64,000 nucleotides of DNA from Atopsyche davidsoni (GCA_022113835.1 JAILWY010000007.1:1679001-1743000), one strand, 5' to 3'; counted from the stretch's first letter, positions 35,101-50,100 are shown. Notes: a model not told the origin generated them from the letters alone. Numbers and translations are program-made.

Positions 35101-38100
35101 AGATTAATGAGATGACTCGTGTTTTATGATGTCTTCACTTTTATAGCTTTTTATAGAGGATTCTTTGGAATTTAAGCCATTGACTTTTTCTAGTCAATAA
35201 AATATACTCTTGTTGAAGGACAAGGCATTTGATTGGTGAAGATCCATTTTTTTTATTAATGATAAGGGTAACTTGTATTCTTTCTTCACTTTGAGTTTAT
35301 CATATTTTTTGCATGACAAGTTTGTTATGCATCTGATGATGACCAAGTCTGTTGGTCGAAACTAGTCATGCAAAAAAATAATGAACTCAAAATGAAAAAA
35401 ATAAAATATACAATTTGTACAAAAAGAGATGACTTTTAACTGCGAACATCTGTTGATAAGAAAATCTTTGTGATTGATTATTTGGCTTCCTCTGGTCAAA
35501 TGCAGTCGGCGTGCGGCCTTTGAAGTGTTCGTCAAAACAAAAAAAAATATTTTCACATGTAAATATCCTAAAATAAACAGGATTGAAGAGAGTATTCGCG
35601 AGCTGCATCTGCTTGCTAAGCTGCTTCTTTTCATCCCTATTCCGGGGCTGTCGGCGCGGGGAAATAAATTACCCCCGCGCTTCAGTTCAAAGGAATTAAA
35701 ACAAAGCGTAGAGACAATACGGGGATGTTTTTCAAATGAAAATATTAGCTTTGCGAGAATTTTCGCGATTCTGGAATGCTCTGTCGCCGGAATAACTGGC
35801 TTTGTCAAATATGGACAAACAAGCCGGGCGATGCCGCTTGCACTGGCGGTGCCGTGACTCCGATTTTTTTTTGCTAAAAACAATGTTTAGAGGTTAACTA
35901 AGCCTGAAAAACCATATATATTTAATTTTTCTTAGTTATATTTAACCTAGAATAAATATATATTCTTCGGATGCCTTCTCTTAGAGAAAGTTGGCGACAA
36001 TCTCACTGAGCATAGATTTATGCTGAGACAGTGTTCTTAGGGAGAATTGTGTTGTGGGTCCTTCTACACTGCAGTTTAATATTTGAAGAAAAAGTCTGCG
36101 TATAGCTGCTGCCCAATAGCATTATTATATAATCCTTTCCTTACAAAGCTCTGGCGTTTAGATTTGATACTAATTTTACAACAGGTTGCAGAAATAATAT
36201 CAAGAGCACCACCATCTCGACAAGGTACTTCCAGAGCACATCCCTCTACAATAATTCCAAGTCCACTACTCCATTACCGATCCTTTACACACGCTCAGGG
36301 TACAGCATGGCAGCCACGCACAAGCAACAGAACGAGGAGAGCGAAGAGTAAAATCATTCCCTAAGTAAGATAATATGACTTTTGAAAAGCGGCGTATAAT
36401 TATTTCTCATACAAAAACATTTTAAATGAATATATTTAGAATCCAGCACGAACAAAAAAATGTTTACGAACCACAAAAACCAAAAAAACGTATGAATGTT
36501 TAAAAAATGGTAGTGAAATTCCCCTGTGGGGTGCTGCGGCTAGGTTCGCCCTCAGGGCCCCTACCACACCACAAGACTGAAACTCATCATAAAATGACGG
36601 CACTCGAGTCCCTGTGTTAACTATTTGGTACTTTCTATTAAAGTCAGAGATATAAATGCCATAGAATTAAGAAATGAAAGAGTTTATAAACGGAAGCCAG
36701 TTCTCCTACAAGGTGGCTATATTGTATGCCACTTTAAACTGTTTTACTCTAAAAGATAAGAGTGTGTTTAATTGAGCGTTGTGATAACAAAAAGGCAGTA
36801 AATACGATCACGGTATAAATATAAAAATATTTTTTAAATAAATATGTGCTTGCTGGGTTGCTGGTTTCAGGATGTGGCCTGTAAGTTAATACACCGAAGA
36901 AAGACCCTCGCGTCTCTGATAATCCTTTCGTTATTGATAACCCTCATTAAATAACGAAACGCTCTAACGTAATTCTCCGTTTATTTGATAACAAACATCG
37001 CCCTTGGCTTCTCTAAATGATTTTCATTTTCCCTTATATGCTCGAAAATATGTCTGTTCTGCCAACTCGGCCAACCCAGTGCGGTTTAACATCGAGCATC
37101 TTGATATTAGATTTAATAATTAATTTATAATGTGTTTTTACCTTTCTAATATAAAGTTAAATATTTTGGTCTATCTCAAATCTACTACTACAAAAATAAA
37201 ACCGTACAGTTTTCTAAACAATTGAGTCATTCAAAGCTCTTTAGCTTTATATGTGTACTGTAAAACTCTGAAGAGCAGAATAGCTCTCATTGTCTTGGGA
37301 ATAAATGTCGTAAACCGTTCATATCAAACCGAAAATGGTGAAGAAAATAATATTTTTATTTTTCATTATGTTTCTAAAATCTGGAATATATATATAAAAA
37401 TATCTACGTTATTAGGATGAGCCCGTGACTTGGTGATTAGAGTTACACACAAATATCTATCATACAAATGAGTATCTTGTATATAAGTGCCCTTTGATGA
37501 TAGAATATTGAAGTAGCACTGAATTTAAATCGATATTTCAGCTTCATAAAAGCTTCAGATGTGGTTTTCATCGGTTTGTTTTACGATTTTAAAACGATCA
37601 GGTTTTAAATAACCCATTAGCGGAGTCAGCACCGCGCCCCGAATGTTCCACATTATATTCCTTCGCTATATTATGTTCCCTTTACGCATTATGTACCCTT
37701 CCTGTTTATTTGCACCCCGGCCAAATATTATTTCCATATCGAAGGAGACCATCGCCGAAAGTGTAAATACACTGACGAGCCGACTACACGCCGCTGAAAG
37801 GAGTTTTGTAAAACAAATATTGACTTGGCAATATTAATTTGTATTCAGTTATTTTTTATCAATTCGGATTGAATAGTTTTGAGTACAGGATGAGGATTGT
37901 ATATGATAAAAGATAAATAGAATTCCGATGATTATTAAATATTTCATAAATTCGATTTTTTTAGCTCCTGTGTGAGTGCAAAATAGTATATTATAACATA
38001 TATAAAAATCGGTGGTTTATTACTGTGCTAACACAAAAAGCACGATAAAAACATTTCAAAACTATGGTACATGGATAATCCCAAAAAGTGAAAAACCAGA

Positions 38101-41100
38101 ATTTACGGTAGTGCAGTTTAACCTAAACAGTATTTAAAAAAACATAGTATATTATATATTATTTAGATAAATACTTTAAATAAATTGTTTGTCCATTCCA
38201 AGTCAAGTCAAAAAAGTCAAATCCACTCGTTTTTTTGGACCATCGTGTGAAATGAGAAATAACTTATACGTATGTCTATTTTTGGATTGAACGTCAATTA
38301 AATGTGTATTTATTACCTATTACAGGTTTATATTATTTACTAATATAATTAGGCACATTAGTTCACACATAGAAGATGATTTTTTAAAGAAATTCTCAGA
38401 ATCACGATGATATTTTTCTGAGAATTTAAAAAAAAAATCATCTTCTTTGTGTGAACTTGTGTGCCTAATTATATTAGTAAATAGCTTATATTAAAAAAAA
38501 TTCACATAGGGTATACAGATATTAATTAAAATAATAATTAAATTATTAAACTTTTATAGATTTTGATTCTCAAATGTAAAAGCAACAATGATAACTTGAC
38601 ACGATGCTGGAGTCAAAGAAAAATATCCGTCAATTTCTACAAACTTATTTTGTGCACAGTGAGTAAATGTTTCCTATCGGAATTTTTTTTTTGGTGTTGA
38701 TTTTTTTTTATACAGTGGTTTCATAGAGCCCCATGCGGGGACCAGTCAACCAAACATCCCCACAAAATGAATAAAAAAGAGAGCTGCGTCGGAAATTGAA
38801 TACCGAGCCGACGATTTGAGGGAGTGCTGACAGCTCTTTGTTTCCTCGCGTGTCACATTTGTTCGCATGCTAGAGGGAGACGGGATGGACAGGTGAGACG
38901 GGTGCAACGCGTAGGGTGACCTGGCTTTATACCCCATCGTGGTCCAGTGATTGTAACACACGCTTGAGGATCATGGTAGAGCTATGTGGTCGTACTCAAG
39001 GTGAACTTATTTTGGACCACCTCGTGGTTTAGTGATTATCGCACTTGCTTGGCGATCATGGGGTCCCAGTTTTGAATTCGGGTGAAACACCAGAGTCCTA
39101 CTTTTGAAGGTAATGTTTTTGGTGTCTCTTATTCCAGAAATTGTTTTCGTCAAAAATAAAATAAAAAGAAAATTCTTGGAGTGTATCAGTGTTTACACAA
39201 ACATCTTGATGATTTCTGTTATCGGTATAACAGCTGTTTTTTAGAATGACTTGCCTGATGGTATTTAGATTTTTGGGGGTAGCTAAAAATATTTATTAGT
39301 GTATAGAATGTTTCTATCCTATTTTGGTAATTTTCGTAATTTGCACCAGTGCCTGAAAGTCGAGAGGATAGCCGAACTAATATAGTTGACCCAGGATAGA
39401 GATATGTCCAGTGAGATGATCACTAACCTCCTCTGAGGAAAGACCCCTGAAGAAGCAGCAGAAGTTTACAGATGTGTTGAGATTCAATGTGTTTTAAAAA
39501 AACAAATAAATAAGTCATTCAGGGTAAGGTAAAAAATCGAGGAAGATGGATGGTTGCTGACATTATGTTGGAAGGAACACAATGAAGAAGCCCACAATGG
39601 AATGTCAGGTCACCCCAGCACCACTTCCATCAACATTCAACATTCACATCCCATGTAAAAAATCACTTTACAGGTTCCCTCAACCGAAATTATCTTTCAA
39701 AATCTACGCTCCGTAGTGAACCTACGCGCTTCGTTTTAAATAATACCTCGCCCGGAAAAGACTTAGAGAACACGCTGGGAGGATGAGTTTTATGAAAAAT
39801 CACTTGTGAAAATCTCCCAGTGCGTGAAAAACATAATGTTGTGAAAATTTTATATGAAACAACCGCACGCACGTTACATTTGAAAATAAAAAATATATAC
39901 TTTCACCGAAAGACAAGTAAATTTTTTCTATGCAATCCAATGCAGTCAGATTTACTGTTATAGGTTTTTTGTATTAAATATATTAATAACATGCTAACTG
40001 CTTACGATTCTAGCTATAAATGTTCTAGTCGAGACTACGCCACTATCTTTCATTCTGAGTTTCATCTGCAACAATTTTTTTTTTTAAATTACGACTGCTC
40101 AAAACATCGATCTTGCTCGAGTGTTTTTTTTTTTTTTTCCAACGTTCATTTCACTTGAGATCGCATTTTATGAATTTTCAGCAAAGAGTTGGATCCAAGC
40201 TTTCGGATTCCATTTGTAACTGATACCTGCCCGTCCAAGGCAGTAGAGTCCGCGCATTCGTATTTTTAATTGCAATTTGATAAAAATCTATCTGAAAAGG
40301 GAAAAATAATTGGACCGGCTGGTACAAAGGGCGGGGGTCGATGTCACCGGAAGGGGTCCCCGCACCGGTAATCTCCCATTTGTTATGCTTTGTTTGTTTA
40401 TCTTAGAGCTGTGGGCTTAATTAACTCCGCCGTTCTGTATTTTTTAAATGTATTTATTTATTTTTTTAATAATATAAGTGCGGGGACGCGTGCGGGCGCG
40501 GACATGGGGGCCGCTTGTTTGAGCTGATAAGGGCTGAAAAATACTCCGCGGAATTCGATTTCCACGTGAAATGCCGAATTTCGATTCACAGCCGTAGCAA
40601 TCGCATAAAATGTACACGTTCAATAGAAAAACGATTTCTGATTGATTTCTCTGTATAAAAAAGGAGTATGAAGATATATCAAGCTTAATATAGTCCATGT
40701 GTCCACGCAGCTTTACAAGAGGTAAGGCTAAGTGTAAAATATATATATGCGAGCTGATATACTAAGTTTAGGTCGTGTTGGGTTAAGTTAGGTTAAAAAA
40801 CCTTTTTCCGCAGGTTCACCTTAACTCAAGCCGATAGTGCAAGCACTGAAAGTTTTGGTGTTTCTTTTATGAGATTAGCAAGTAGGATAGGAAGAAGCTC
40901 CCGAGATAGTCGGGCCGGAGGGTAGTAACGCGGGCGCCGGGGAGATAAGGAGTGGAAGACCTCCGCTGCATACAAATGGCCTGCTATGAGGGGTTCAAGG
41001 AGTGGCCCGGAGACCAGCCCGGAGACCAGCTCGGTGCCTGCTGCAGTCCCGGCCAGGGGCGGCGCGTGGTCAAAACAACAAGACATTAAATTTAATTTTT

Positions 41101-44100
41101 AATACAAATCGTTTTCGAGCAAACTGACACTGATATTGCTTAAATTGATAATGATTAAGTACATTTTTAATTTTATAATAATTTAATAATTTTTTAACAA
41201 TCATGTCCTATAAATGAAACAACGTACTTATTATGCCAATTAAATATTGTGTGACTTGCAATACTAGACTTTTAACACAAAGTACTGAGTGTAAGCCATG
41301 TAAGCTTGGGAATGTGGGTTCAAATCCCACACAAATCACGATGATATTTTTATAGGCAAAATCGTACTTCATGTGAAACGGTCTTCACAAAAATCAATAA
41401 TATATGATCTTGCTTATTTGTATTTTATTTTAGAAATTAGTTTTTTTTACAACTAATTGATCTATTGCTCGTGGCTTATCTCTAAGAGAGTAAGAAAGCT
41501 TCAGTTAAAGATTGTTTACAAGCTGCGAATCTGAAAGGTATTTATTAACTTGAATATCTACCGATTGCATAATTGATAATAAGTATTCAAGCCCAATATT
41601 TAAAACAAGATATGTGTTTCAAAGTGGTAACCCTGTCCTTATTCTAGCATAGCCAACGAGAAGGTTGCAGCTAAAGCTCGCTTGAGATAAACAGACGGCA
41701 ATATCCAATAATTGCATTCGGATTACCGTCTTACTAGCGATATTCCTGCCGGGCTGTTGCTTGTTTGTGAGTTCTGATGCTTGCTTTGGGATACAGAATA
41801 CAGACTATCGATTTAAGTGAAAACAAACAGAGCAATTCTATTGCGCCATTCTGCGTACAAACCTATTTATATTGATTGCCAATAAAGTCATCTGTTTTAC
41901 TACAGAAAGAGATTCTTTTTGACTGTGAAATGCGTTTCTCATGTAAAAAGCATTGACAGGTGAAAAGATGCTTGGAGATGTATGATTTATAAACTCTTTC
42001 AAGGGCAATAAACTGCATCTTGGTACACAGTACACGGAGCATTTGTTATTCAACAGGCTAAAGTGCTTGCTGCGCTTTCAGGGGAGGATGTGCTGCCCTG
42101 GATGAAGGTCCACCCTCAAGGACGTGATCGGTCATTGGCGAGAACGTGAACAAAACACCAACGAACGTGCTGATGCTCTTCTCGTGGTGTATTGGGATAT
42201 TTAATACGTACTTAACTATTTACCATTTTTATCGGTGAATTCCAGCTCAGAAAGGACGTGCAAATACTATATTTATAGTATTTGCATTAGATTTGCTTGA
42301 TGCAGGTTTTTTGTGATATTGCCAGAAAACAATAAAGCAATACTAGAGATGTATTGTAGAGCGTAGAAGAACCCGGGGACCCACTACACTATTTTCCCAT
42401 TAGAAAACCACGATCACTGGTTTATCATGAGTATATGCTCAGTGAAATGGTCGCCAACCTCCTCTGAGGAGAGGCTGAGATGTGAGATTCCTTATGATGT
42501 CTTTCTTCGTAAAAAATCTCCTAACCACAAAAATGGTTTGTTTTTAATCTAAAATACTTCTCAGGTATATTTTAAAAAACTTTTGGTTATCAAATACATC
42601 TACATTTTGTAATTTTTATAAGTAGTTGGTTTGTAATTACATTAAATATTAATTCGTAATGTAAGCAAGCAGAGAAAAACAGAGAAAAGAGAAAATTTCA
42701 AGACAATATTATTCAAGGAATATAATTTTGATAGTGTGTACTTTAGGGTAATTGAAAATTCTTGGAAATTTTCTAAAATGTAAGCAAACGACTTTAATGG
42801 AAAGTATACTATCAGGAGAAAAGATTGGATGGTGGAAAACTTTAGATGTACGTGCAAATATCTCACTTATTACTGGATTTTTATAAATACATCATAATCG
42901 GGAGATACTTCTATCCATGCAAACTTAGTTAGGGGTTGTTTGAGTTTTCAAACTTCAAATTGTTGTAAAACGCGATCTAGATTCTGACTTGATGAATAGA
43001 ATAAACGATCAACTAACAAAAACGAGTACTAGAAAAGTGCAAGCACACTTGAACAAAACAAAATGAACTTGATTTGTTTTTCAATTGACCTGGCAAATAA
43101 GTTGGGGCAAGGAAGTTGTCCGATGCAGCGGAAACGAGTTCGGCGTCCTTGTGAGTAATACAAAAGTCTTAGTTTGAGCTTGAAGCCATTGACCTCTGAC
43201 CTCGACTTCTTAAGTAAAGCTTTGAAAGCTCACTGTCGCATTGCAGGAACTATACATCTGTTAACTGATATATAATTTATTATTAAAAATTATGATTATT
43301 TTACTGTCAAAAATATGAGTTTAAGTTATCAAATCGTTTGTTGAAAGTAAGAAATTTTGTAACCGCCCCAAGTCCAGTGAAGGGTGTGATGTTGGAGTAA
43401 CAATTTTATCGATAGCAAATCTGAACAATGGAAGTCAGTTTGAGCACATTATCCAGCAGGATATTTAAATAGTCGACGGTTTCTCTTGAATGTTCAATAG
43501 CTCGTGAGTCTGATTGAATGTTCTGCCGAATTCGGACCTCCCGTTCCCGCCGGCGCCTCAATTGTAATCGTCCACCCTTTGTTGCGCCTTCGGGGTTGAA
43601 TCAGACAGCACCGTAGATATGAGAGGTTTGATTGAAATTGATCATTACAATTGTAGTGTCTTCTGGCACAAAGGACTTCAAGATACGCAACGGGAGCTGA
43701 GCGCAATCAGAACAACGGTATCATGTTTCGATAGCATGACATATTGTATATTATATAAGTATCTCCACGAATTCGTGACTCAATTGAAAAACTGAACAGT
43801 ATCAGGTTTAAAATACACACGATTGAATAGTGAGCTTAAAATTTACATATATAAAACATATAAGCTAGAGTAGATTTTTACAGGTTTTATGAACTTTTAA
43901 AGGCGGGTACTAGTACCCGTTTCGCGGACTGCTGTCTGAAGGCGGGGCGCGTATTAATACGTTTTTGAATGTGTTTACTCTAAAAGCGGCAGAAGGTCAT
44001 TTTATTCATTAGGTTTACGGCTCGTAATGTTTGTTTAGGACTCGTCAACGTTACTTCAGAAGTGACAATGAAGAAGTGGAGTGGTCAGAGAATGATAATC

Positions 44101-47100
44101 CTACAATTATTGGACAATTTTTAGGACAAAGTGGTGTTGTTGTGATGCCAAGTAATACGCAAAGTGTGTATAAATTGGTTCAACTGCTTATAGGAAACGA
44201 TTTATTTGACTACATGCAAATCAAAGAGTGTATAGACTTTCGTCCGCTTCGCACATCAGTTTAGTCAATTTGGTTACCCGCCTAAAATATAAATATAATA
44301 TAAGCTATTGTGTAACAAAAACATTTAATTTATTAACAAAAATTAAGAGTTGCCAAACGGAAGAAAAAAAAAATCAAAAAGTGCAAATCAAAGAGTGTAT
44401 AGACTATATTTTACGCAAATTTCGTACATCAGTTTAGTCAATTTGGAATCCGCTTATAGTGTGTTAATACATTTCTGAAAATAACGAAATACCCCATAAA
44501 ACATATATTTTTTTTTTTGACTTGCCAGCAGTTTTGCTAAGCACACACAGTCAAAATCCACTCTAAAAATCGAGAAAAAAAAATTTAAAAAATATATATT
44601 ATACTCGTATATGTGTGTGTGTGTATCAGGGGAAAATTATTATTATTTTTATAAGTCAGACAGGTGCGTTGTTCAGCAGCCACCCTCCATAAGCGGCTTA
44701 CCTGCGCCTTGCACTCGGCGCGGCGAGCGGTCTAATGGGTTCACCGCTAAAGCCCTGCCTTGGAAATTCCATTTTGAATACACATGTTATGAGTTCTCTA
44801 ATAATACCGGGAATAATGCATCCGACCTAGGGTTGCCATTATTCACTCGTTTCTGCACAAGCGCGAAAGCCCGGCTTGCTTATCTCAAAATTCATTATTC
44901 AAGAAGCCGCTGGATAATATGCATTAAAAGTTCTTTCATCTAAAATTTCATATGCAAACTAATGAAAAGACTGTATACCGTTTTTTTAACTTTTGCTCTT
45001 TCTCTCTGCATTTCACGTATTGTTTTGAAATATACAAAATTTTACAAAACAACAATGCTTTCATTTATATTAGAACTATGTTAAGCAGACTTCTATTTTC
45101 CTTCCAGGCAATCTGATAGATAAGTATATTAGAATGCAAGTAAACTAGGTTTTAATATTCTTTGTTAAAGTCCAGCTTCCTACATATTTAAGGGGCCAGG
45201 TTCATCGATTGCTTCACCTGTGTGTAGTTTTTTTACCTGGCTATAAAGGCTCACATAGAATATTGCGAAATTCAGACAAATAGTTCACTTAGTTGCAACT
45301 TAGTTATAATACATGATTGATTACTGTACAATATTTTATAATTAAAATATAAAAATAATGAGTTTAGCAACCCTACACACAAGACCGCAACGTCCATTAT
45401 ATTATCGTAATAGGCTTACAGGGGATGCTGGAAAGCGTAATATATAACTTTATAAGATAAATTAGATTTAAAATAAAACTTTGGGCATTTATACCATAAG
45501 AAAACCATACTATATTTTACTGCGCTCGGCTTCCTGGGCTGAGTGGCCACGTCAAAGGAAAGTTTCTAACAAATGTGTGCATCAGGTGCACTCAGGTATC
45601 ATTGCACTTTTGCCGATCAGAAATATCAAAGGGAGTATTACATGTTTCATGCTTTACATAAAAAAATACTTTGATGATTTCCACCACAGTGATTTACATA
45701 ATAAATATAAAATAAAAATCTTTTACTCACTATGAAAATTTACTTTTTTTTAAACTTGAAATACCTCTGTTTTAAAAATCATTTATATTGATGACAACAT
45801 TAATAAATCGGCCTACAAATATATTGGCATGCATTTTAAATTGTCACAGTGTTGTATTTTTCTCATTTTGTCTTCAGTTGCATTTTGCTATATGGCTATA
45901 TAGAGAACTGTGCACTGAGCACTGAATACTAATTTGTAACAAAAAACTGCACCAAATGCGGCCACGCCGGCTGGTAGTAAATACAGAGTGTAACACAATG
46001 GGAGTGATTATCATAATGCATCCAGAAATATGATGCTCTCTGTATATTATTAAATCCAGCGGTTTCAAAACCTTTATTAAACTAGCTCAGTGAAGAAAGT
46101 GAGTTAAAGAATAGTGTTATTTTTAATTACTTCATGAACGGGAGATATTAAAAATACCCTGAAGGAAGAGTTTTAAATATATCACACTGTGTAGAAATTA
46201 AAGATTAAATGTCAAAGTTACGTAGATAAACAAAAAAAATACAAATAATTCAAAGAACTTAAAACTAAAATTTGTTCAATACTTAACGAGGAAGTGAAGA
46301 AAAAACGTATGAGAAAAATATTGATGTGCAAGTAAAATAATATATATAGTATATTCATGTTTTGTTTGTACAAATTACCACACTGAAATAGCTATTAACA
46401 AATTAGCCAATTATTCCCGATGAAGTTTACAAAGTAAATAAAAATTTATTTGGGTTTTAAATCCAAAAAATAAATAGTGAATATATTTAAAGCAATTAAG
46501 TTCGTGTATCGGTCATTTTGCGCCTGATTTGCTGCAAAAGCATTTACACTGAATAAACATAAAATGGTTTTACAGGTTTAAAAGTGAATATGAGTTGATT
46601 TTGATGTAAAAAAAGATTAATGACTGATTATATATATATATTTTATATATTTATTTGTTTTTATAATAAATTGTCATTTCCAGGGGATATATTTCCGTCA
46701 TTAAAATTCGAAAAGAATTTTATCGAACAGCCCACAATTTCACTAGATTATTTGATTTGAAGAAGACTGAAAGTTCGCTGTTTTCAGAATGGAATTGTAT
46801 TTTCAGAGCTTTAATTAAAAAAAAAAAAAAAAATATATATATATTAGAATCATATAAGAAAGACTGTTTTTTTTGGCAATGACATAATCATAATCAATAT
46901 TTTCGTTTAGACTTTTAGGTGGAGTACTTTCTATAGGGAATGTTAAAACCTGAGCTTCAATGTTGAGATCTATAAAAATATATTAAATTTTAGCTTATTT
47001 TTTGCAAGATGTTTGAATAATTGCTATATTCCGTTACGTTCTGAAAATTTATTTAGAAGAAAATGTGATTTAAATTTGTCAAAGTGCTTGAAAAATACGA

Positions 47101-50100
47101 CTGTATAATAAATAAGTGATATTGGTGAATACAATACTGTGTATTTATAGTTAAAAATAATTATGTAGTTTAGTAAACAGACAGGATAATAAATTATTTA
47201 AGAATAAATATTCACGTTTTCGAAGAATAAAAAAATGAGAAACGTTTTCCTGACAAACGTTTGGAGATGGAGGCTTGACATAATTGCTCATTACGCGACG
47301 GCTTTTATTTTTTAGAAACTCGGGAAAATATACGAAACATATTCATTACCAGGAAAATATTAAATATATTTTAAGTGACATAATTAAGTATATCATTTCA
47401 CGACTAAAATTAGAAGTGCTATTAAAACTTCCATGTATGTTTTTAACACACAGCTTCTATATTAATGGAAAATGAATAAATGTCAAATATTATGAAATGT
47501 TTTTGAATTAATATAATAATAGTTAAGTGAGTCACTCAGATAAAAAAATCACGTGATAAGTAACGAAATTAAGAGTTTCTGAATCTCAAAATTCATAAGT
47601 TTGCGATAAATATATTAAAACAAATAAATCAAACGTTAATATAGCAATCTATAAACAAGCTATTAGGAGATTTGGTTTATGTTTTTTGTCATTTCTGACG
47701 TTATAATACCCGAGCTGGAATCGTCGTAGATGATGGCCCCACCACGGGGACCGAAACGTCATAGAAATTAAAATTTTATGCAGCTCAACAACCAAGAAAC
47801 CAAACCATTTTATAATAAAGGCAGCTTAAATTTACGGACATATTTTATTATCCAAGAATCACAAAGTTGTATGCGTGTTTATTATTATGAAAATTTTTAA
47901 TAAGAAATATCCAAATTTCGATTTTTATAAAACTCGGTTTATTTTTATGAGACTCTGTTATTAAAAACTTATTAAAAATATCAAATATAACGGGTCCTTA
48001 AAAGGAATTAAAACGAATAACGAGTGTCGTGTACTTAGAACGAATAAGTATGCAATGGTAAAGAAGACGTTCCAACCAAAAGTTTGTTTCGAATAAAAGC
48101 AAAATGTTGAAACGAGCTTTTAGAATAATCGTCTTACAGGAAGTGCACGAAGAAATTGAGATAAGTTTATAATTGACTTTCGATGTTATGGATCCTGGTA
48201 GTGCGAAAGTCTCGGAAGACCGCATCACTACCTGGCTCTGAAGCTTCTGTAAGTTTCGCTGTGAGAACTTTATAATTAGTGCAAGGAAAGAGATGCTGTA
48301 AAATGAACACGAAGATGCTGGATAAAAATGTCGTAATTTATTTGTTTAATTATCATTAGCACGTAGAAGATCGAGAAGTTGAATATTTTTAATCAAATTA
48401 CTTGTAGATAATATGCAATATCATAACAAGTGTATTGATCGTAACATGACTGCCATGCCTATAATTTGATTTTAGTTTTTTCATTGATAATGAAATTGAA
48501 ATGGTGACAAAATCATGAATAGTCTCACAACAATAACAAGTCGACTCAATGAATTAGTCGCTTCCAAAACTATAAAAAATTAAGGTTTTACTTCATTACG
48601 AATAAGAGAAATATCATTTTTTCACACATTGAAAATGATTTCAAAGAATCTCTCTAATATCATCGTGACTTGTGTAGGATTCGAACCTACATCTCCAAGC
48701 TTACATGGCTGGTGCACTAGCCATGTAAAGGTAATTAAAACGCACTTGATTGACGTTCAATCCACAAAATAGACATATATATATATAATGGTGCGCGTCT
48801 CGGCTAAATTAATAGATTTTAAAAATAATATCCAGATGGATTAAAAACGATTCACTTGTAACTTTAGTTTAAAAGTCCAGTGCTTGCAAATTATTAAATA
48901 TTGATTGACCAGGGCACATTGGTTCGTATGTAGATTATTATTGTTAAAAGTTCTCGATTAATTGAGTATTGAGTACCAGCCATATAAGCTTGGGGATGTA
49001 GGTTCTCGAATCCTACACAAATCACGATGATATTTTTCTGAGAGTTTCTTTGAAATCATCTGGATGTTATTTTTAAAATCTATTAATTTAGCCCATTATA
49101 TCTATATTTATATATATATGTCTATTTTGTGGATTGAACGTCAATCAAGTGCGTTTTAATTACCTTTACATTGCTAGTGCACCAGCCATGTAAGCTTGGG
49201 GATGTAGGCTCTCGAATCCTACACAAGTCACGATGATATTTTTCTGAGAGTTTCTTTGAAATCATTTTCAATGTGTGAAAAAATGTGCCTAATCATATTA
49301 CTAACCTGCAAAGGTAATTAAAACGAATATAGACATAAGAGCTTATTCGTTAAAAGACGTATCGTATGAAATCGCAGGCTATGTATCAGTAAGGGAGATA
49401 ACCTCAGACCGGCGAAAGATCAGCAGGTATGGCCGCGTAATGGCGTTGTACATAAAACTGTGGCGGGTTGTTTCGAGGGAGGAGCAATTCCGGTCAGGGG
49501 TCGAGAAGGGGTGGCAGTTCAGGACCGGCGCAAGTAAATATGGCCTGCAATGGGCGCCTTAATTGTCGGAGGCCAGCTGCGAGGCTAAGATAACATTCGT
49601 TGGGCGAGCGGTCGTTCCGAAAGACGATAGTTGTTTAAAACCGAAGCGTTGCATATGGCGTCACGTATAAAAGTAATATATATATAACTACATGTATTCA
49701 GCATATGCGATAATAACTTAAATATTTTTAGGACATTTTCAACCGTTCAGAATTTGGGTATTTGGTATAACATACTCACGCTTTATGGCAATGTATGTAA
49801 AGCAGAAGATTATTATGAAGAGTAGCGGAAAAAATCTGAATACTTTTGCGGCGTGCTGCAAGACAGAATTAAAACACAAAAGTGTATAAAAAAGACGTTA
49901 AATATTTTTTTAACGTCCGCGGCCATGATGACATTTAATTTCGTTGAATAATAAATAACGCCATGTTACATTTTTTTTTTATCAAAAGCGGAAAAAAAGC
50001 ACTAGATTTTTAATAACAATACCTAGTGGATGCGATGTTGCCGTATTCAAATTCCCTGCAATAGGCTTTTAAGAGCGGGGTGGGTCCACCCACCCCCTCC

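Noticed and set aside
48661..48730. tRNA gene suggested by the B-box in TAGGATTCGAACCTAC
   Set aside because: Same sequence recurs as a dispersed SINE family (41283, 48975, 49175, 61112, 61965) with an unrelated body attached and no intact cloverleaf.
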